A stretch of 20,533 bases of DNA from Rhodospirillales bacterium (GTDB lineage Bacteria; Pseudomonadota; Alphaproteobacteria; Acetobacterales; Acetobacteraceae), in assembly GCA_025350425.1 (NCBI GenBank), contig JANXXW010000513.1:1-20533 (forward strand), in the 5' to 3' direction. Below are positions 1 through 7,913 of the stretch, one piece after another. The notes under the pieces are model-generated. The model was not told the DNA's origin, made no database searches, and saw only the letters and a list, made by a program, of their open reading frames with translations. The first letter of the stretch is position 1. Every line of letters begins with the position of its first letter. The position numbers and the translations under genes were made by a program.

Positions 1-7
1 CCCTGGC

Positions 8-133
8 ATGAAGACCATTGCGTTGCTGCTGATGGCGGCTCTGGCCCTGGCGGCATGTGGCAAGCGTGGCTCTCCGCAGCCGGCGGGTCCACCGGACCAG
101 GTTATCTATCCCCGCACCTATCCCTCACGTTGA
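8..133 (+). CDS. lptM: Small LptM-like outer-membrane lipoprotein
   Basis: A 41-residue ORF from ATG at 8 to TGA at 131-133. It begins with a short positively charged n-region (MKT), a hydrophobic stretch and the lipobox LAAC, which predicts lipidation on Cys17. The mature part is tiny, starts CGKRGS and is rich in proline, ending in YPRTYPSR. This matches the LptM (YifL) family: a very short lipoprotein, CG-K/R-G after the lipobox, a proline-rich tail, and a position directly before lysA. In Escherichia coli LptM associates with the LptD-LptE LPS translocon and helps its oxidative maturation; that role is carried over here by family membership only. The lysA start codon follows after 7 nt, so the two genes are probably cotranscribed. 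The gene expected upstream (often argH) would lie outside the window. Confidence 0.8.
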   Translation: MKTIALLLMAALALAACGKRGSPQPAGPPDQVIYPRTYPSR

Positions 134-140
134 GATCGTC

Positions 141-1463
141 ATGGCCCATCCCGCGGTTACCCAAGATATCGCCGAACCGACCGCCGCCGAGCTGATCGCC
201 GCGCGTGCCCATCTTTCCATGCACGCCATGGATGGGCTGGTTCTGGAGGGCGTTCCGCTCAATGCCATTGCAGACGCAATGGATACCCCGGTGTGGGTTT
301 ATGGCGGGGGCACAGCGCGTTTGCGCTATCGTCGCTTGGCAGCGGCTTTAGATGGCTTGCAGACCCATATCCATTATGCGGTAAAGGCCAACGACCATCT
401 GGCGATGCTCCGTGTGTTTGCCCGCGAGGGCGCCGGGGCGGACGTGGTGAGCGAAGGCGAGATGCTGCGGGCCATCGCGGCCGGGGTCGCGCCGGACCGG
501 ATCGTGTTCTCGGGCGTGGGCAAGACAGCGCGTGATCTGCGGGCGGCGCTCGGGCATGGGATCGCTCAGATCAATGTGGAAAGCCCGGCGGAGCTGCAAA
601 TGCTGTCCGCCATTGCCACAGAAATGGGCCGAACTGCCACCATCGTGCTGCGCGTTAACCCTGATGTGGACGCGGGCACGCACGCCAAGATCACCACCGG
701 GCGCGCCGACAACAAGTTCGGCGTCCCCGCCGCCGAGGCTGTGGCACTTTATGCCCATGCCGCCACCCTCCCCGGCATCGTCCCCGTCGGGATCGCGCTG
801 CATATCGGCAGCCAGATACTCTCCCTGGCCCCCTACCACGCCGCCTATGCGCGCGCCGCCGCTCTGGTGCGGGAACTGCGCGAGGCTGGGCAATACGTCA
901 GCCGCGTGGATTGCGGCGGGGGGTTGGGGATCGGCTACGGCGATGAAGCCGGCGCCTCGCCCGAGGCGTTTGCGGGCGTGCTCCGCAAGGCGTTCGGAGG
1001 GCTAGACGTTTCGCTGATGATCGAGCCCGGCCGCTGGCTGGTAGGACCGGCGGGTGTGCTTCTCGCGTCGGTGGTGCTGGTGAAGGGTGCTGGCCGGTTC
1101 GTGGTACTGGACGCCGGGATGAACGATCTGGTGCGACCGGCGATGTACGATGCGTGGCACGGCATCGTGCCGCTCTCAGCGGTGGATATCCTGCGCCCGA
1201 CATCCTTGGTCGATATCGTCGGGCCGGTGTGCGAGACCGGGGACACGTTTGCGCGAAATCGGGCTTTGGCGCCGCTCCGCGCCGGTGCGCGCGTGGCGAT
1301 CCTGGATGCGGGTGCGTATGGTGCCGCGATGAGTTCGACGTACAACGCGCGTCCGCTCGCCCCGATCGCCATGGTGGACGGCGCGCACTGGGCCACAATC
1401 CGCGAGCGCCAGCCGCACGCGGCAATGTGGGCGGGCGAAAGCATCCCGGATTTCATCGGATGA
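141..1463 (+). CDS. lysA: Diaminopimelate decarboxylase
   Basis: A cytoplasmic PLP-dependent enzyme that decarboxylates meso-diaminopimelate to L-lysine, the last step of the DAP pathway. The 440-aa product is a fold-type III alanine-racemase-like decarboxylase. Visible motifs are YAVKAN with the PLP lysine at about residue 82, HIGSQ at about 221-225, the phosphate-binding GGGLG at about 259-263, EPGR at about 295-298, and CETGD at about 364-368 with the catalytic cysteine. The conserved C-terminal YGAAMSSTYN follows at about 393-402. The frame is open upstream to 57, but ATG at 141 is preferred because it lies just after the lptM stop and gives a normal family length. The TIGR02302 gene starts 10 nt after the stop, so an lptM-lysA-TIGR02302 operon is likely. 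Confidence 0.95.
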   Translation: MAHPAVTQDIAEPTAAELIAARAHLSMHAMDGLVLEGVPLNAIADAMDTPVWVYGGGTARLRYRRLAAALDGLQTHIHYAVKANDHLAMLRVFAREGAGADVVSEGEMLRAIAAGVAPDRIVFSGVGKTARDLRAALGHGIAQINVESPAELQMLSAIATEMGRTATIVLRVNPDVDAGTHAKITTGRADNKFGVPAAEAVALYAHAATLPGIVPVGIALHIGSQILSLAPYHAAYARAAALVRELREAGQYVSRVDCGGGLGIGYGDEAGASPEAFAGVLRKAFGGLDVSLMIEPGRWLVGPAGVLLASVVLVKGAGRFVVLDAGMNDLVRPAMYDAWHGIVPLSAVDILRPTSLVDIVGPVCETGDTFARNRALAPLRAGARVAILDAGAYGAAMSSTYNARPLAPIAMVDGAHWATIRERQPHAAMWAGESIPDFIG

Positions 1464-1473
1464 ACAGTCCCCC

Positions 1474-4152
1474 ATGAGCATCGGGCCGAAGGTAGACGCT
1501 GCGCGCGAGGCGGCACTTCGGATGTTGCGGCGGCGGCGAACCCAGGCCCGCGCGGTGATGCTGTTCGAGCGGGTGTGGACGGCGATCTGGCCAGCGCTCG
1601 GCGTGGCCGGGTTGTTCCTGTGCCTCGCGCTGCTCGAACTGCCGCAATCCCTGCCTGCCTGGCTTCATGCCGCGCTGCTGGCCGTGTTCGGCGTCGGCTT
1701 CCTGGCCCTGCTGGCGCGTGGGTTGCGCCATGTGGCCGTGCCCGATGCCGCCATGACCGACCGGCGGCTGGAAGCGGCATCGGGGCTGCGGCACCGTCCG
1801 TTGACAGTGCTGGAGGACACGCCTGCATCGGGCGCCTCCGACGGACTTTGGCGCACACACGTCGCCCGCGCGACCGCACAGCTTGGCCGGCTACGGGTCG
1901 GCGTTCCCCGGCCGGGGCTGGCGGCCATTGACCGGCGCGCCTTGCGCGGCCTCGTGGTGGTGGCGCTGTTTGCCAGCCTGGTGATGGCCGGGGCGGAGGC
2001 GCCGACGCGGCTGCTGCGGTCGATGGAGCCGGGATTTGCTCCGCTGGCCATGCCGCCGCCGACTGAGTTGCAGGCCTGGATCACCCCGCCCGGCTATACC
2101 GGGCAGGCACCGGTGTTCCTGAAGTCCACCGGTGGCGAAGTGCGCGTCCCGGCCGGCTCGCATCTGACCGCCAACCTGACCGGCGGCGCGGGCGCACCCC
2201 AATTGATCCTGGCGGGCCGCCCGACCGCGTTCCAGATGCTCGACGCGGGCAGCTACCAGGTGGATCTCGACCTCGTGGCTGGGGGCCGTTTGGCGGTACG
2301 GCGTGGTGGTCGGGACGTGGCAGTGTGGGATCTGTCGGTGGTGGCGGACCGGGCGCCGATGGTGCGGTTTCCCGAGCCGCCATCCGCCGCGCGCGGCAAT
2401 CCCCGTAGCCCGGCCACCCGGCTCCCGTGGGAAGTCAGCCACGATTACGGCGTGTTCAGCCTGAAGGCCGAGTTGCGGCTGCGCGACCGGCCCGACGCGG
2501 CGCCACTCGTGGTGGCGATCCCGCTTCCCGGCGGCGCCGTGAAGACGGCGCATGGCGCGCGGGTGCAGGACCTCACGCCGCATCCCTGGGCCGGGCTGCC
2601 GGTGGCGGGACGCCTCGTCGCTACCGATACGCCGGGCCTTGTGGGCACCAGCGACCCGGCCGAGTTCACGCTGCCGGAGCGGCGTTTCGCCAACCCGGTC
2701 GCCCGCGGGCTGATCGAGGTGCGCAAGATGCTCAGCCTCAAGCCCGATGAACGCGGGCGCGCCATCGAGGCGCTGGAAGCGATCGCGGCGTCCGAGGATG
2801 CCTGGCGCGCCGACGCTGGGGGGTTCCTTAATCTGCGATCCGCCGTGTCCCAACTGACCTATGACCGCGCGCCCGAGGCGGTGGAGAGCGTGCAGCAACG
2901 GCTGTGGCTGCTCGCCTTGCATCTGGAGGAGGGTGCTCCGGAACGCACCGCGCGGGCGCTGGCCGAAGCGCGCGATGCGCTCAAGCAGTTGCTGGATGCC
3001 GACAAGCGGGGGGAGAAGGTCGATCCGGCCGAGATCGACCGCAAGATGCAGGCCGTGCGGGAGGCGCTGGAGAAACATCTGGAGGCGTTGTCCGAGCAGG
3101 CACGGCGTGATCCGGACAGCAACAAGTTCGATCCAAGCGCCCAGCCGCTCGATACCCGCGATCTCCAGCGCCTGGCCGACCAGGCGCGTGACGCGGCCAA
3201 GCGCGGTGAGATGGACCAAGCGCGCGACAAGATGGCCGAACTCGACAAGATGCTCCAGGACCTGGAGAAGGCGCGCCCCGAGCATGGCAAGATGACCGAG
3301 CGGAACCGTCAGCGTGCCGAGAAGCGGCAACGTGGGCAACAGCAGATGGGCGCGTTGCAGGACATCGTCCGCCGCGAAGGCGGTTTGCTCGATCGCTCCC
3401 AGCAGCGGGCCGACGCCACGACGCGCGAGGAGCAGAACCGGTTTCGCACGGTGCCGGCCCCGAATCCGGACACGGCCCCGAACCAGGCCGAGCACGGCGT
3501 GGACCAGCGGGTGCAACAGGCGTTGCGGCGTGCGTTGGGTGAGTTGATGCAGCAATATGGCGATCTCACCGGCGAGGTGCCACCCAATCTCGGCGACGCC
3601 GATACCGCGATGCGGGAGGCGATGGCAGCACTTGGCCAGGGGCAGGATGCGCCCGCTGCAGGAGCCGCTCGGCGTGCCATCGAGGCATTGCAGAAGGGTG
3701 GGCAGTCCATGAGCGCCGAGATGTCGCGCCAGTTTGGCAGCCAGGGCGACGACCAGGAGGCTGACGACGGGGATGGCCAGGATGGCGAAGGTCAAAGCGC
3801 AGGTGGCCAAAATGGGCAGGGCGAGAATGGGCAGGGCCAGGATGGGCAGGGCACATCCCCTGGCGGACAACCGGGTGGCCGGCAATACGGCGACGGACAC
3901 GGGCGGGGCGGTCGCTCGTGGGACAGCAGCCGCCGCGCCGACCGTCGCGCCGACGAACGCCGCGATCCCCTGGGACGGCCGATACGGGAGGGCACCAGCG
4001 GAACCGACGAGAGCGGCGATGTGCAGATTCCTGACCAGATGGAGGAAGCACGCGGCCGAGCGATCCAGGACGAGTTGCGCCGCCGCGATGCCGATCGGGG
4101 CCGGCCGCAACCCGAATTGGATTATATTGAACGTCTGCTGAAGCAATTCTGA
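1474..4152 (+). CDS. TIGR02302 / DUF4175 family membrane protein
   Basis: An 892-aa protein of the alphaproteobacterial TIGR02302 (DUF4175) family, whose function is unknown. It has two hydrophobic segments near the N-terminus (about residues 38-55 and 64-83) and a third at about 158-173, followed by a long soluble part that probably faces the periplasm. Residues about 420-700 are charged and alanine-rich with a coiled-coil look (repeated ALEAI-, RDALKQLLDAD-, RDKMAELDKM-like stretches). A low-complexity Gly/Gln/Asp/Asn tract covers about 755-810 and includes a tandem repeat. The C-terminus (ELDYIERLLKQF) resembles the conserved family end. It lies 10 nt after lysA on the same strand, the usual neighbourhood for this family. 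Family assignment rests on layout, length and context. A long ORF on the opposite strand is a codon-bias shadow. Confidence 0.85.
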   Translation: MSIGPKVDAAREAALRMLRRRRTQARAVMLFERVWTAIWPALGVAGLFLCLALLELPQSLPAWLHAALLAVFGVGFLALLARGLRHVAVPDAAMTDRRLEAASGLRHRPLTVLEDTPASGASDGLWRTHVARATAQLGRLRVGVPRPGLAAIDRRALRGLVVVALFASLVMAGAEAPTRLLRSMEPGFAPLAMPPPTELQAWITPPGYTGQAPVFLKSTGGEVRVPAGSHLTANLTGGAGAPQLILAGRPTAFQMLDAGSYQVDLDLVAGGRLAVRRGGRDVAVWDLSVVADRAPMVRFPEPPSAARGNPRSPATRLPWEVSHDYGVFSLKAELRLRDRPDAAPLVVAIPLPGGAVKTAHGARVQDLTPHPWAGLPVAGRLVATDTPGLVGTSDPAEFTLPERRFANPVARGLIEVRKMLSLKPDERGRAIEALEAIAASEDAWRADAGGFLNLRSAVSQLTYDRAPEAVESVQQRLWLLALHLEEGAPERTARALAEARDALKQLLDADKRGEKVDPAEIDRKMQAVREALEKHLEALSEQARRDPDSNKFDPSAQPLDTRDLQRLADQARDAAKRGEMDQARDKMAELDKMLQDLEKARPEHGKMTERNRQRAEKRQRGQQQMGALQDIVRREGGLLDRSQQRADATTREEQNRFRTVPAPNPDTAPNQAEHGVDQRVQQALRRALGELMQQYGDLTGEVPPNLGDADTAMREAMAALGQGQDAPAAGAARRAIEALQKGGQSMSAEMSRQFGSQGDDQEADDGDGQDGEGQSAGGQNGQGENGQGQDGQGTSPGGQPGGRQYGDGHGRGGRSWDSSRRADRRADERRDPLGRPIREGTSGTDESGDVQIPDQMEEARGRAIQDELRRRDADRGRPQPELDYIERLLKQF
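3811..3855 (+). repeat. Three tandem 15-bp units inside the TIGR02302 gene
   Basis: Three imperfect copies of a 15-bp unit (AATGGGCAGGGCGAG, AATGGGCAGGGCCAG, GATGGGCAGGGCACA) at 3811-3825, 3826-3840 and 3841-3855. They are in frame and encode NGQGE, NGQGQ and DGQGT, residues 780-794 of the host protein. More decayed copies seem to lie just upstream. As each unit is five codons, gain or loss of copies would change the length of the flexible tract without breaking the frame. Confidence 0.8.
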
Positions 4153-4273
4153 GCGTGGCCGGACGGGTGATCCGCGAAATTGGGACCACGCCGCCCGACC
4201 AATCCGTGCGACTGCTGACGGAGACACTGGCGCACATCGCCTCCCTGACAGCGCCGGCTCCGCGCGCCGTTAT

Positions 4274-4524
4274 GTGACGGTGGCTTGGCTGGCCATGCTC
4301 GCCAGCAACGGCGCCACGCAAACGGTCGAGTATCGCTTCAGGAGACGATCCGGCGAAGCGTTCGACGGTCGCCGTCAGCCATTGTCGCTGGAGGAACTGG
4401 GCCTGAGCGTGCTGGTGAACGGGATGCTCGAAATGCTGCGCTTGACCCTCGGCCCTACGATCTGCATCGAAATCGCGCTTGGCCAAGTAGGCTACCGTCA
4501 ATCATTTCCGGCGGAACGCGGGCG
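4274..4524 (+). pseudogene. Decayed fragment of a sensor histidine kinase
   Basis: A short open frame from GTG at 4274 carries stretches that resemble the end of the dimerisation domain and the start of the ATPase domain of hybrid histidine kinases. AMLASNGATQTV resembles the AML-GA-RGATLTQ helix, GRRQPLSLEEL resembles the LLAFSRRQPL linker, and LVNGMLEMLRLTLGPTI resembles the LV-GM-ELLRRTLGE stretch. No phosphoacceptor His motif, N-box or G-boxes are present, and the similarity fades near 4500, where the convergent gene begins. About ten extra residues sit between the first two blocks. A 40-codon frame just before it (GTG 4155 to TGA 4277) has no recognisable family and may belong to the same debris. 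The kinase match is by eye only. Confidence 0.45.
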
Positions 4525-4875
4525 TCAATCTGGATCGACGCTGACGATGCGATAAGTGAGATCGCCGCCTTCCGGTGGCCGGATGGTGGCATATTCGCCC
4601 GGCCGCAGGATGGTGGGTTGGAATGGCCAGACCGGGTCATCCTCGCTTCCGCAGCGGCGAATGGCCCATCCAGTCTCGACTCGGATCAATTCGCCATCGT
4701 AGACCCGGCCATCCGGCGTGATGCGCCGCGTCGTCCAGGGCGCTGGGTCGTCGGCGTAGGCTGCCTCGTCGATGTGTCCCTGTCCGGTCAAGGCAGCCTG
4801 CATCTCCACGCGGTCGGAGACGTCACCGTCCGGCAGGCTTGGCCCGTTCGCCAGCAACATCACGATATGCGACAC
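4525..4875 (-). CDS. Conserved hypothetical protein, 116 aa
   Basis: A 116-aa soluble acidic protein with no signal peptide or membrane segment. I do not recognise a named domain. The second half reads like a small beta-rich protein: TPDGRVYDGELIRVETGWAI, then GSEDDPVWPF, then RPGEYATIRPPEGGDLTYRI. The end faintly recalls the PGE-containing beta-sandwich of ApaG-like folds, but too weakly for a call. The start is GTG at 4875, supported by GAGGAG about 8 nt upstream on the minus strand. It lies 23 nt behind the kup stop on the same strand, so it is probably cotranscribed with kup. I have the impression that similar proteins occur in Acetobacteraceae, but I cannot check this. Confidence 0.65.
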   Translation of the reverse strand: MSHIVMLLANGPSLPDGDVSDRVEMQAALTGQGHIDEAAYADDPAPWTTRRITPDGRVYDGELIRVETGWAIRRCGSEDDPVWPFQPTILRPGEYATIRPPEGGDLTYRIVSVDPD

Positions 4876-4898
4876 AGATCAGCTCCTCTCAACCAGAG

Positions 4899-6791
4899 TC
4901 AGATCGCTACGCGCACACCAAGCTCTACCACGCGGTCGCTTGGAATTCGAAAGAACTCGACGGCGGAGACGGCATTTCGGGCCATCACCAGGAACAGCCA
5001 TAGCCGCCATAGCGGCAGCTTTGGTACCGTGGCCGCCACCAGGGTCTCGCGACCGAGGAAGTAGCTGGCCTGCATGGGGTCGAAATCGATGCCGTGAGAC
5101 CGCAACGCGGCAATGTCGCGCGGCAGGTTCGGGCTTTCCATGAACCCGTAATGCATGATCACACGGTGGATACCCGGCGCCAGTTCCTCCACCTCGAAAC
5201 GGTCCGAGGACATCGTCTCCGGCTCATCCACGTTGATTACGGTAACGAACAGGACCTTCTCGTGCAACACCTTGTTATGCTTCAGGTTGTGCAGCAACGC
5301 CGCCGGGACATAGTCGGGGTTGCCGGTCATGAAGATCGCCATTCCCGGTACGCGCACGGTGCGTGATTGCGGCAGGCGTGCCAGGAACGACGTCAACGGC
5401 AGGCTGTCCTGCTTGGACCGCGCGAGAAGAAGGTCCCGTCCCCGCTTCCACGAGGTCATCAACGCCATCAGCGCGAGGGCCAGCACGAGCGGCACCCAGC
5501 CGCCCTCCGGCACCTTCAGGGCATTGGCCGCGAAGAACAGCGTGTCGATGACGAAAAAGAAGCCGAAAACCGTCAGGGAGGTCGCGCGCGACCAGTGGAA
5601 CTGCCTGCGGAACACGACCGCAGCCAGCACGCAGGTGCAAATGAAGGTGCCGGTGACCGCGATGCCGTAGGCGGCGGCGAGGTTGTCGCTGGTTTTGAAC
5701 GCGAGCACCAGGAGCACCACCCCGATCAGCAGCGCCATGTTGACCTGAGGCACGTAGATTTGCCCCTCTTCAGTGGCCGACGTGTGCAGTACCGTCATGC
5801 GCGGGAGATAACCGAGCTGCATGCATTGCCGGGCAATGGAAAAGGCGCCCGAGATAAGCGCTTGACTTGCGATCACCGTCGCCACCGTCGCCAGCATGAC
5901 CAGCGGTAGCCGCAGCCATGCGGGTGCCAGCAGGAAGAAGGGGTTCTCCATGGCCGCCGGTTCGGCCAGCACCAAGGCACCTTGGCCGAAGTAGTTGAGC
6001 ACGAGACATGGCAGGACGAACCAGAGCCACGCAAGCCGGATGGGCTTGGCGCCGAAATGTCCCATGTCGGCGTACAGCGCCTCGGCTCCGGTGACCGCCA
6101 GCACGATCGAGCCCAGCGCCACGAACGCCAGTACTTTGTAGTGCAACATGAGCGCCACGGCGTAGGTGGGCGATAAGGCGGCCAGGATGGACGGGCTGCG
6201 AACGATTTCGGAGAGGCCCAGCAGGCCGATCACACCGAACCAGACGGCCATTACCGGGCCGAACACCTTTCCCACGCCGCCAGTGCCCCAGGATTGCACG
6301 GCGAACAGCCCAACGATCACCGCGACGGAGATCGGCAGGACGAACTCCTGGAGGGAAGGGGCTGCGATTTCCAGGCCTTCCACCGCCGAGAGCACGGAAA
6401 TTGCCGGGGTAATCACCCCGTCGCCGAAGAATAGACAGGCTCCGACCACGCCGACGATGGCCAGCACCCGGCGCGAGGTCTCGTTCGTCGTGACCCGCAA
6501 GGCGAGCGCCATGAGCGCCAGGATGCCGCCCTCGCCCCGGTTATCGGCGTGCATCACCAAAAGCACATACTTGACGGTGACGATCAGTATCAGCGACCAG
6601 AAGATCAACGAGAGGATACCGAGCACGGCTGCCTGGGACACTCCCCCGTTCTTGAAGTGGTCGAGGCTCGCCTTGAATGCGTAGAGCGGGCTGGTGCCGA
6701 TATCGCCGTAAACCACGCCCAGCACGCCCATGAGGACACTTATCCGCAGGCCCGGCCGGCGCATGGCGGCTGGGAGGGCGTCCGCCGTCAT
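4899..6791 (-). CDS. kup: Kup-type potassium uptake permease
   Basis: A 630-aa inner-membrane K+ transporter of the KUP/HAK/KT family, which takes up K+ probably by H+ symport. The N-terminal signature VYGDIGTSPLYAFK lies at about residues 27-40, followed by the family motif ADNRGEGGILAL and FFGDGVITPAISVLSAVEG. About twelve hydrophobic helices run to roughly residue 460. A soluble C-terminal region follows and contains GMAIFMTGNPDYVPAALLHNLKHNKVLHEKVLFVTV, split here only by its family pattern. Length and the ATG start at 6791 are normal. The gene is read in the same direction as yggS, whose stop is 150 nt upstream, and the 116-aa gene lies 23 nt downstream. No obvious riboswitch or promoter was seen in the 6792-6941 gap. 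Confidence 0.95.
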   Translation of the reverse strand: MTADALPAAMRRPGLRISVLMGVLGVVYGDIGTSPLYAFKASLDHFKNGGVSQAAVLGILSLIFWSLILIVTVKYVLLVMHADNRGEGGILALMALALRVTTNETSRRVLAIVGVVGACLFFGDGVITPAISVLSAVEGLEIAAPSLQEFVLPISVAVIVGLFAVQSWGTGGVGKVFGPVMAVWFGVIGLLGLSEIVRSPSILAALSPTYAVALMLHYKVLAFVALGSIVLAVTGAEALYADMGHFGAKPIRLAWLWFVLPCLVLNYFGQGALVLAEPAAMENPFFLLAPAWLRLPLVMLATVATVIASQALISGAFSIARQCMQLGYLPRMTVLHTSATEEGQIYVPQVNMALLIGVVLLVLAFKTSDNLAAAYGIAVTGTFICTCVLAAVVFRRQFHWSRATSLTVFGFFFVIDTLFFAANALKVPEGGWVPLVLALALMALMTSWKRGRDLLLARSKQDSLPLTSFLARLPQSRTVRVPGMAIFMTGNPDYVPAALLHNLKHNKVLHEKVLFVTVINVDEPETMSSDRFEVEELAPGIHRVIMHYGFMESPNLPRDIAALRSHGIDFDPMQASYFLGRETLVAATVPKLPLWRLWLFLVMARNAVSAVEFFRIPSDRVVELGVRVAI

Positions 6792-6941
6792 CGCCGCGAC
6801 GTAATGGTGTGGTCAGGCTGGAACGGGATCATTGATGGACCTTGCACAGCCGATAGTCGCGGCCTTGGGCGCTGGCGCTTGGGAGGGCGCGGGGGAACTA
6901 CGCCGCCTACCCCGCAACGCGCAAGTCTGTCGATAGGTGCA

Positions 6942-7637
6942 TCATGTCGTCGCGGCACTGGCCGGGCGATTGCCGAAGATGGCGCTGCCCACTCGCACGT
7001 GGGTCGCGCCCTCGGCGATGGCGATCTCGAAATCCCCCGACATCCCCATTGATATGGTGTCGAGGCCGTTGCGGCGGGCGCACGCGGCGAGCCATACGAA
7101 ATGTGGGCGTGGATCTCTTTCCGCCGGAGGGATGCCCATGACGCCACGGACGGAGGCGCCGAACTCGGCTCGGCACGCCGCGATGAAGTCATCGGCTTCG
7201 GCGCGTGCCACCCCGGCCTTCTGCGGCTCGTCGCCAACATTGACCTGTATCAGAAGTGCCGGGCACTTCCCTTCTTTCTGGACCGCGTCGGCCAGCGCGC
7301 GCAACAGCTTCGGCCGATCGACGCTCTCAATGACATCGGCGATCCGCACGCCGTCCCGTGCCTTGTTGGTCTGTAATGGACCGATCAGGTGCACCAGGGT
7401 GCCAGGATGCTCCTGTGCGATGCCGGCAAACTTGGCCGTCGCCTCCTGTACGCGGTTTTCGCCGAACAAACGTTGCCCGGCCATGATCGCGGCTACGACC
7501 ATGTTCGCGTCGTGGGTCTTCGAAACCGCGACGAGCATCACTTCGGCCGGATCTCGGTGGACCGCACGGGCGGCAATCTCGATGCGCAACCTAACCTCGG
7601 CCAAACGCGCACGCATCGATTCCAAATCGTTTTCCAT
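6942..7637 (-). CDS. yggS: YggS/PLPBP-family pyridoxal phosphate homeostasis protein
   Basis: A 231-aa PLP-binding single-domain TIM-barrel protein with no known catalytic activity. The family keeps vitamin B6 and amino-acid pools in balance. The PLP lysine is Lys40 in VAVSKTHD. Other family marks are FGENRVQE, HLIGPLQTNKAR, LLIQVNVGDEPQKAG, GVMGIPP, and ISMGMSGDFEIAIAEGATHVRVG near the C-terminus, read as ISMGMSGD then VRVGSAIFG. ATG at 7635-7637 gives the full N-terminal helix; an in-frame ATG seven codons later is also possible, as neither has a strong ribosome-binding site. It is divergent from the porin and leads the yggS-kup-hypothetical group. Confidence 0.93.
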   Translation of the reverse strand: MENDLESMRARLAEVRLRIEIAARAVHRDPAEVMLVAVSKTHDANMVVAAIMAGQRLFGENRVQEATAKFAGIAQEHPGTLVHLIGPLQTNKARDGVRIADVIESVDRPKLLRALADAVQKEGKCPALLIQVNVGDEPQKAGVARAEADDFIAACRAEFGASVRGVMGIPPAERDPRPHFVWLAACARRNGLDTISMGMSGDFEIAIAEGATHVRVGSAIFGNRPASAATT

Positions 7638-7755
7638 ACGTCGAGCTTGGCTTGTTAACGGCCGACGTCAACCGCGCCTCGCGGCGATCGTTTCTCCAGG
7701 TGTTGTAATTGGAACACAGTGTTTCGCAAATGCCATGCCGAGGCTGTGCTTCGGG

Positions 7756-7785
7756 TTGCGGGTGAACCCGGCGGTCGACCATACT
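7756..7785 (+). promoter_or_regulatory. Candidate porin promoter
   Basis: TTGCGG at 7756-7761 and CATACT at 7780-7785 are separated by 18 nt and resemble a weak sigma70-type -35/-10 pair. This would give the porin mRNA a leader of roughly 120 nt. The 276-nt gap between yggS and the porin must hold promoters for both directions, but this pair is only a candidate. Confidence 0.3.
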
Positions 7786-7901
7786 CTGGTTCAGGTCTGG
7801 CTGCTCCCGCCCGTTGGGAAGTGCCGTTCGCAAGTTGCGTCCGGCGCTTCATGGGGAGACGGGGCGGGGCCGATGTCATCCGCCGGGATATCCGGCGATT
7901 C

Positions 7902-7908
7902 GAGGAGG
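7902..7908 (+). promoter_or_regulatory. Strong ribosome-binding site of the porin
   Basis: GAGGAGG ends 5 nt before the ATG at 7914. It is the strongest Shine-Dalgarno I noticed in the window. It fixes the porin start even though the frame is open for another 65 codons upstream, and it fits high expression. Confidence 0.85.
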
Positions 7909-7913
7909 ATACA

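Noticed and set aside
1891..4227. A 778-codon open frame on the minus strand opposite the TIGR02302 gene
   Set aside because: It is a shadow of GC-rich codon use in the real gene: no recognisable domain, low-complexity Leu/Arg/His composition, and it mirrors a protein with good family layout.
7710..7735. CAGTGTTTCGC near the porin, resembling half of a parS site
   Set aside because: The other half (GTGAAAC) is absent, so there is no palindrome for ParB.
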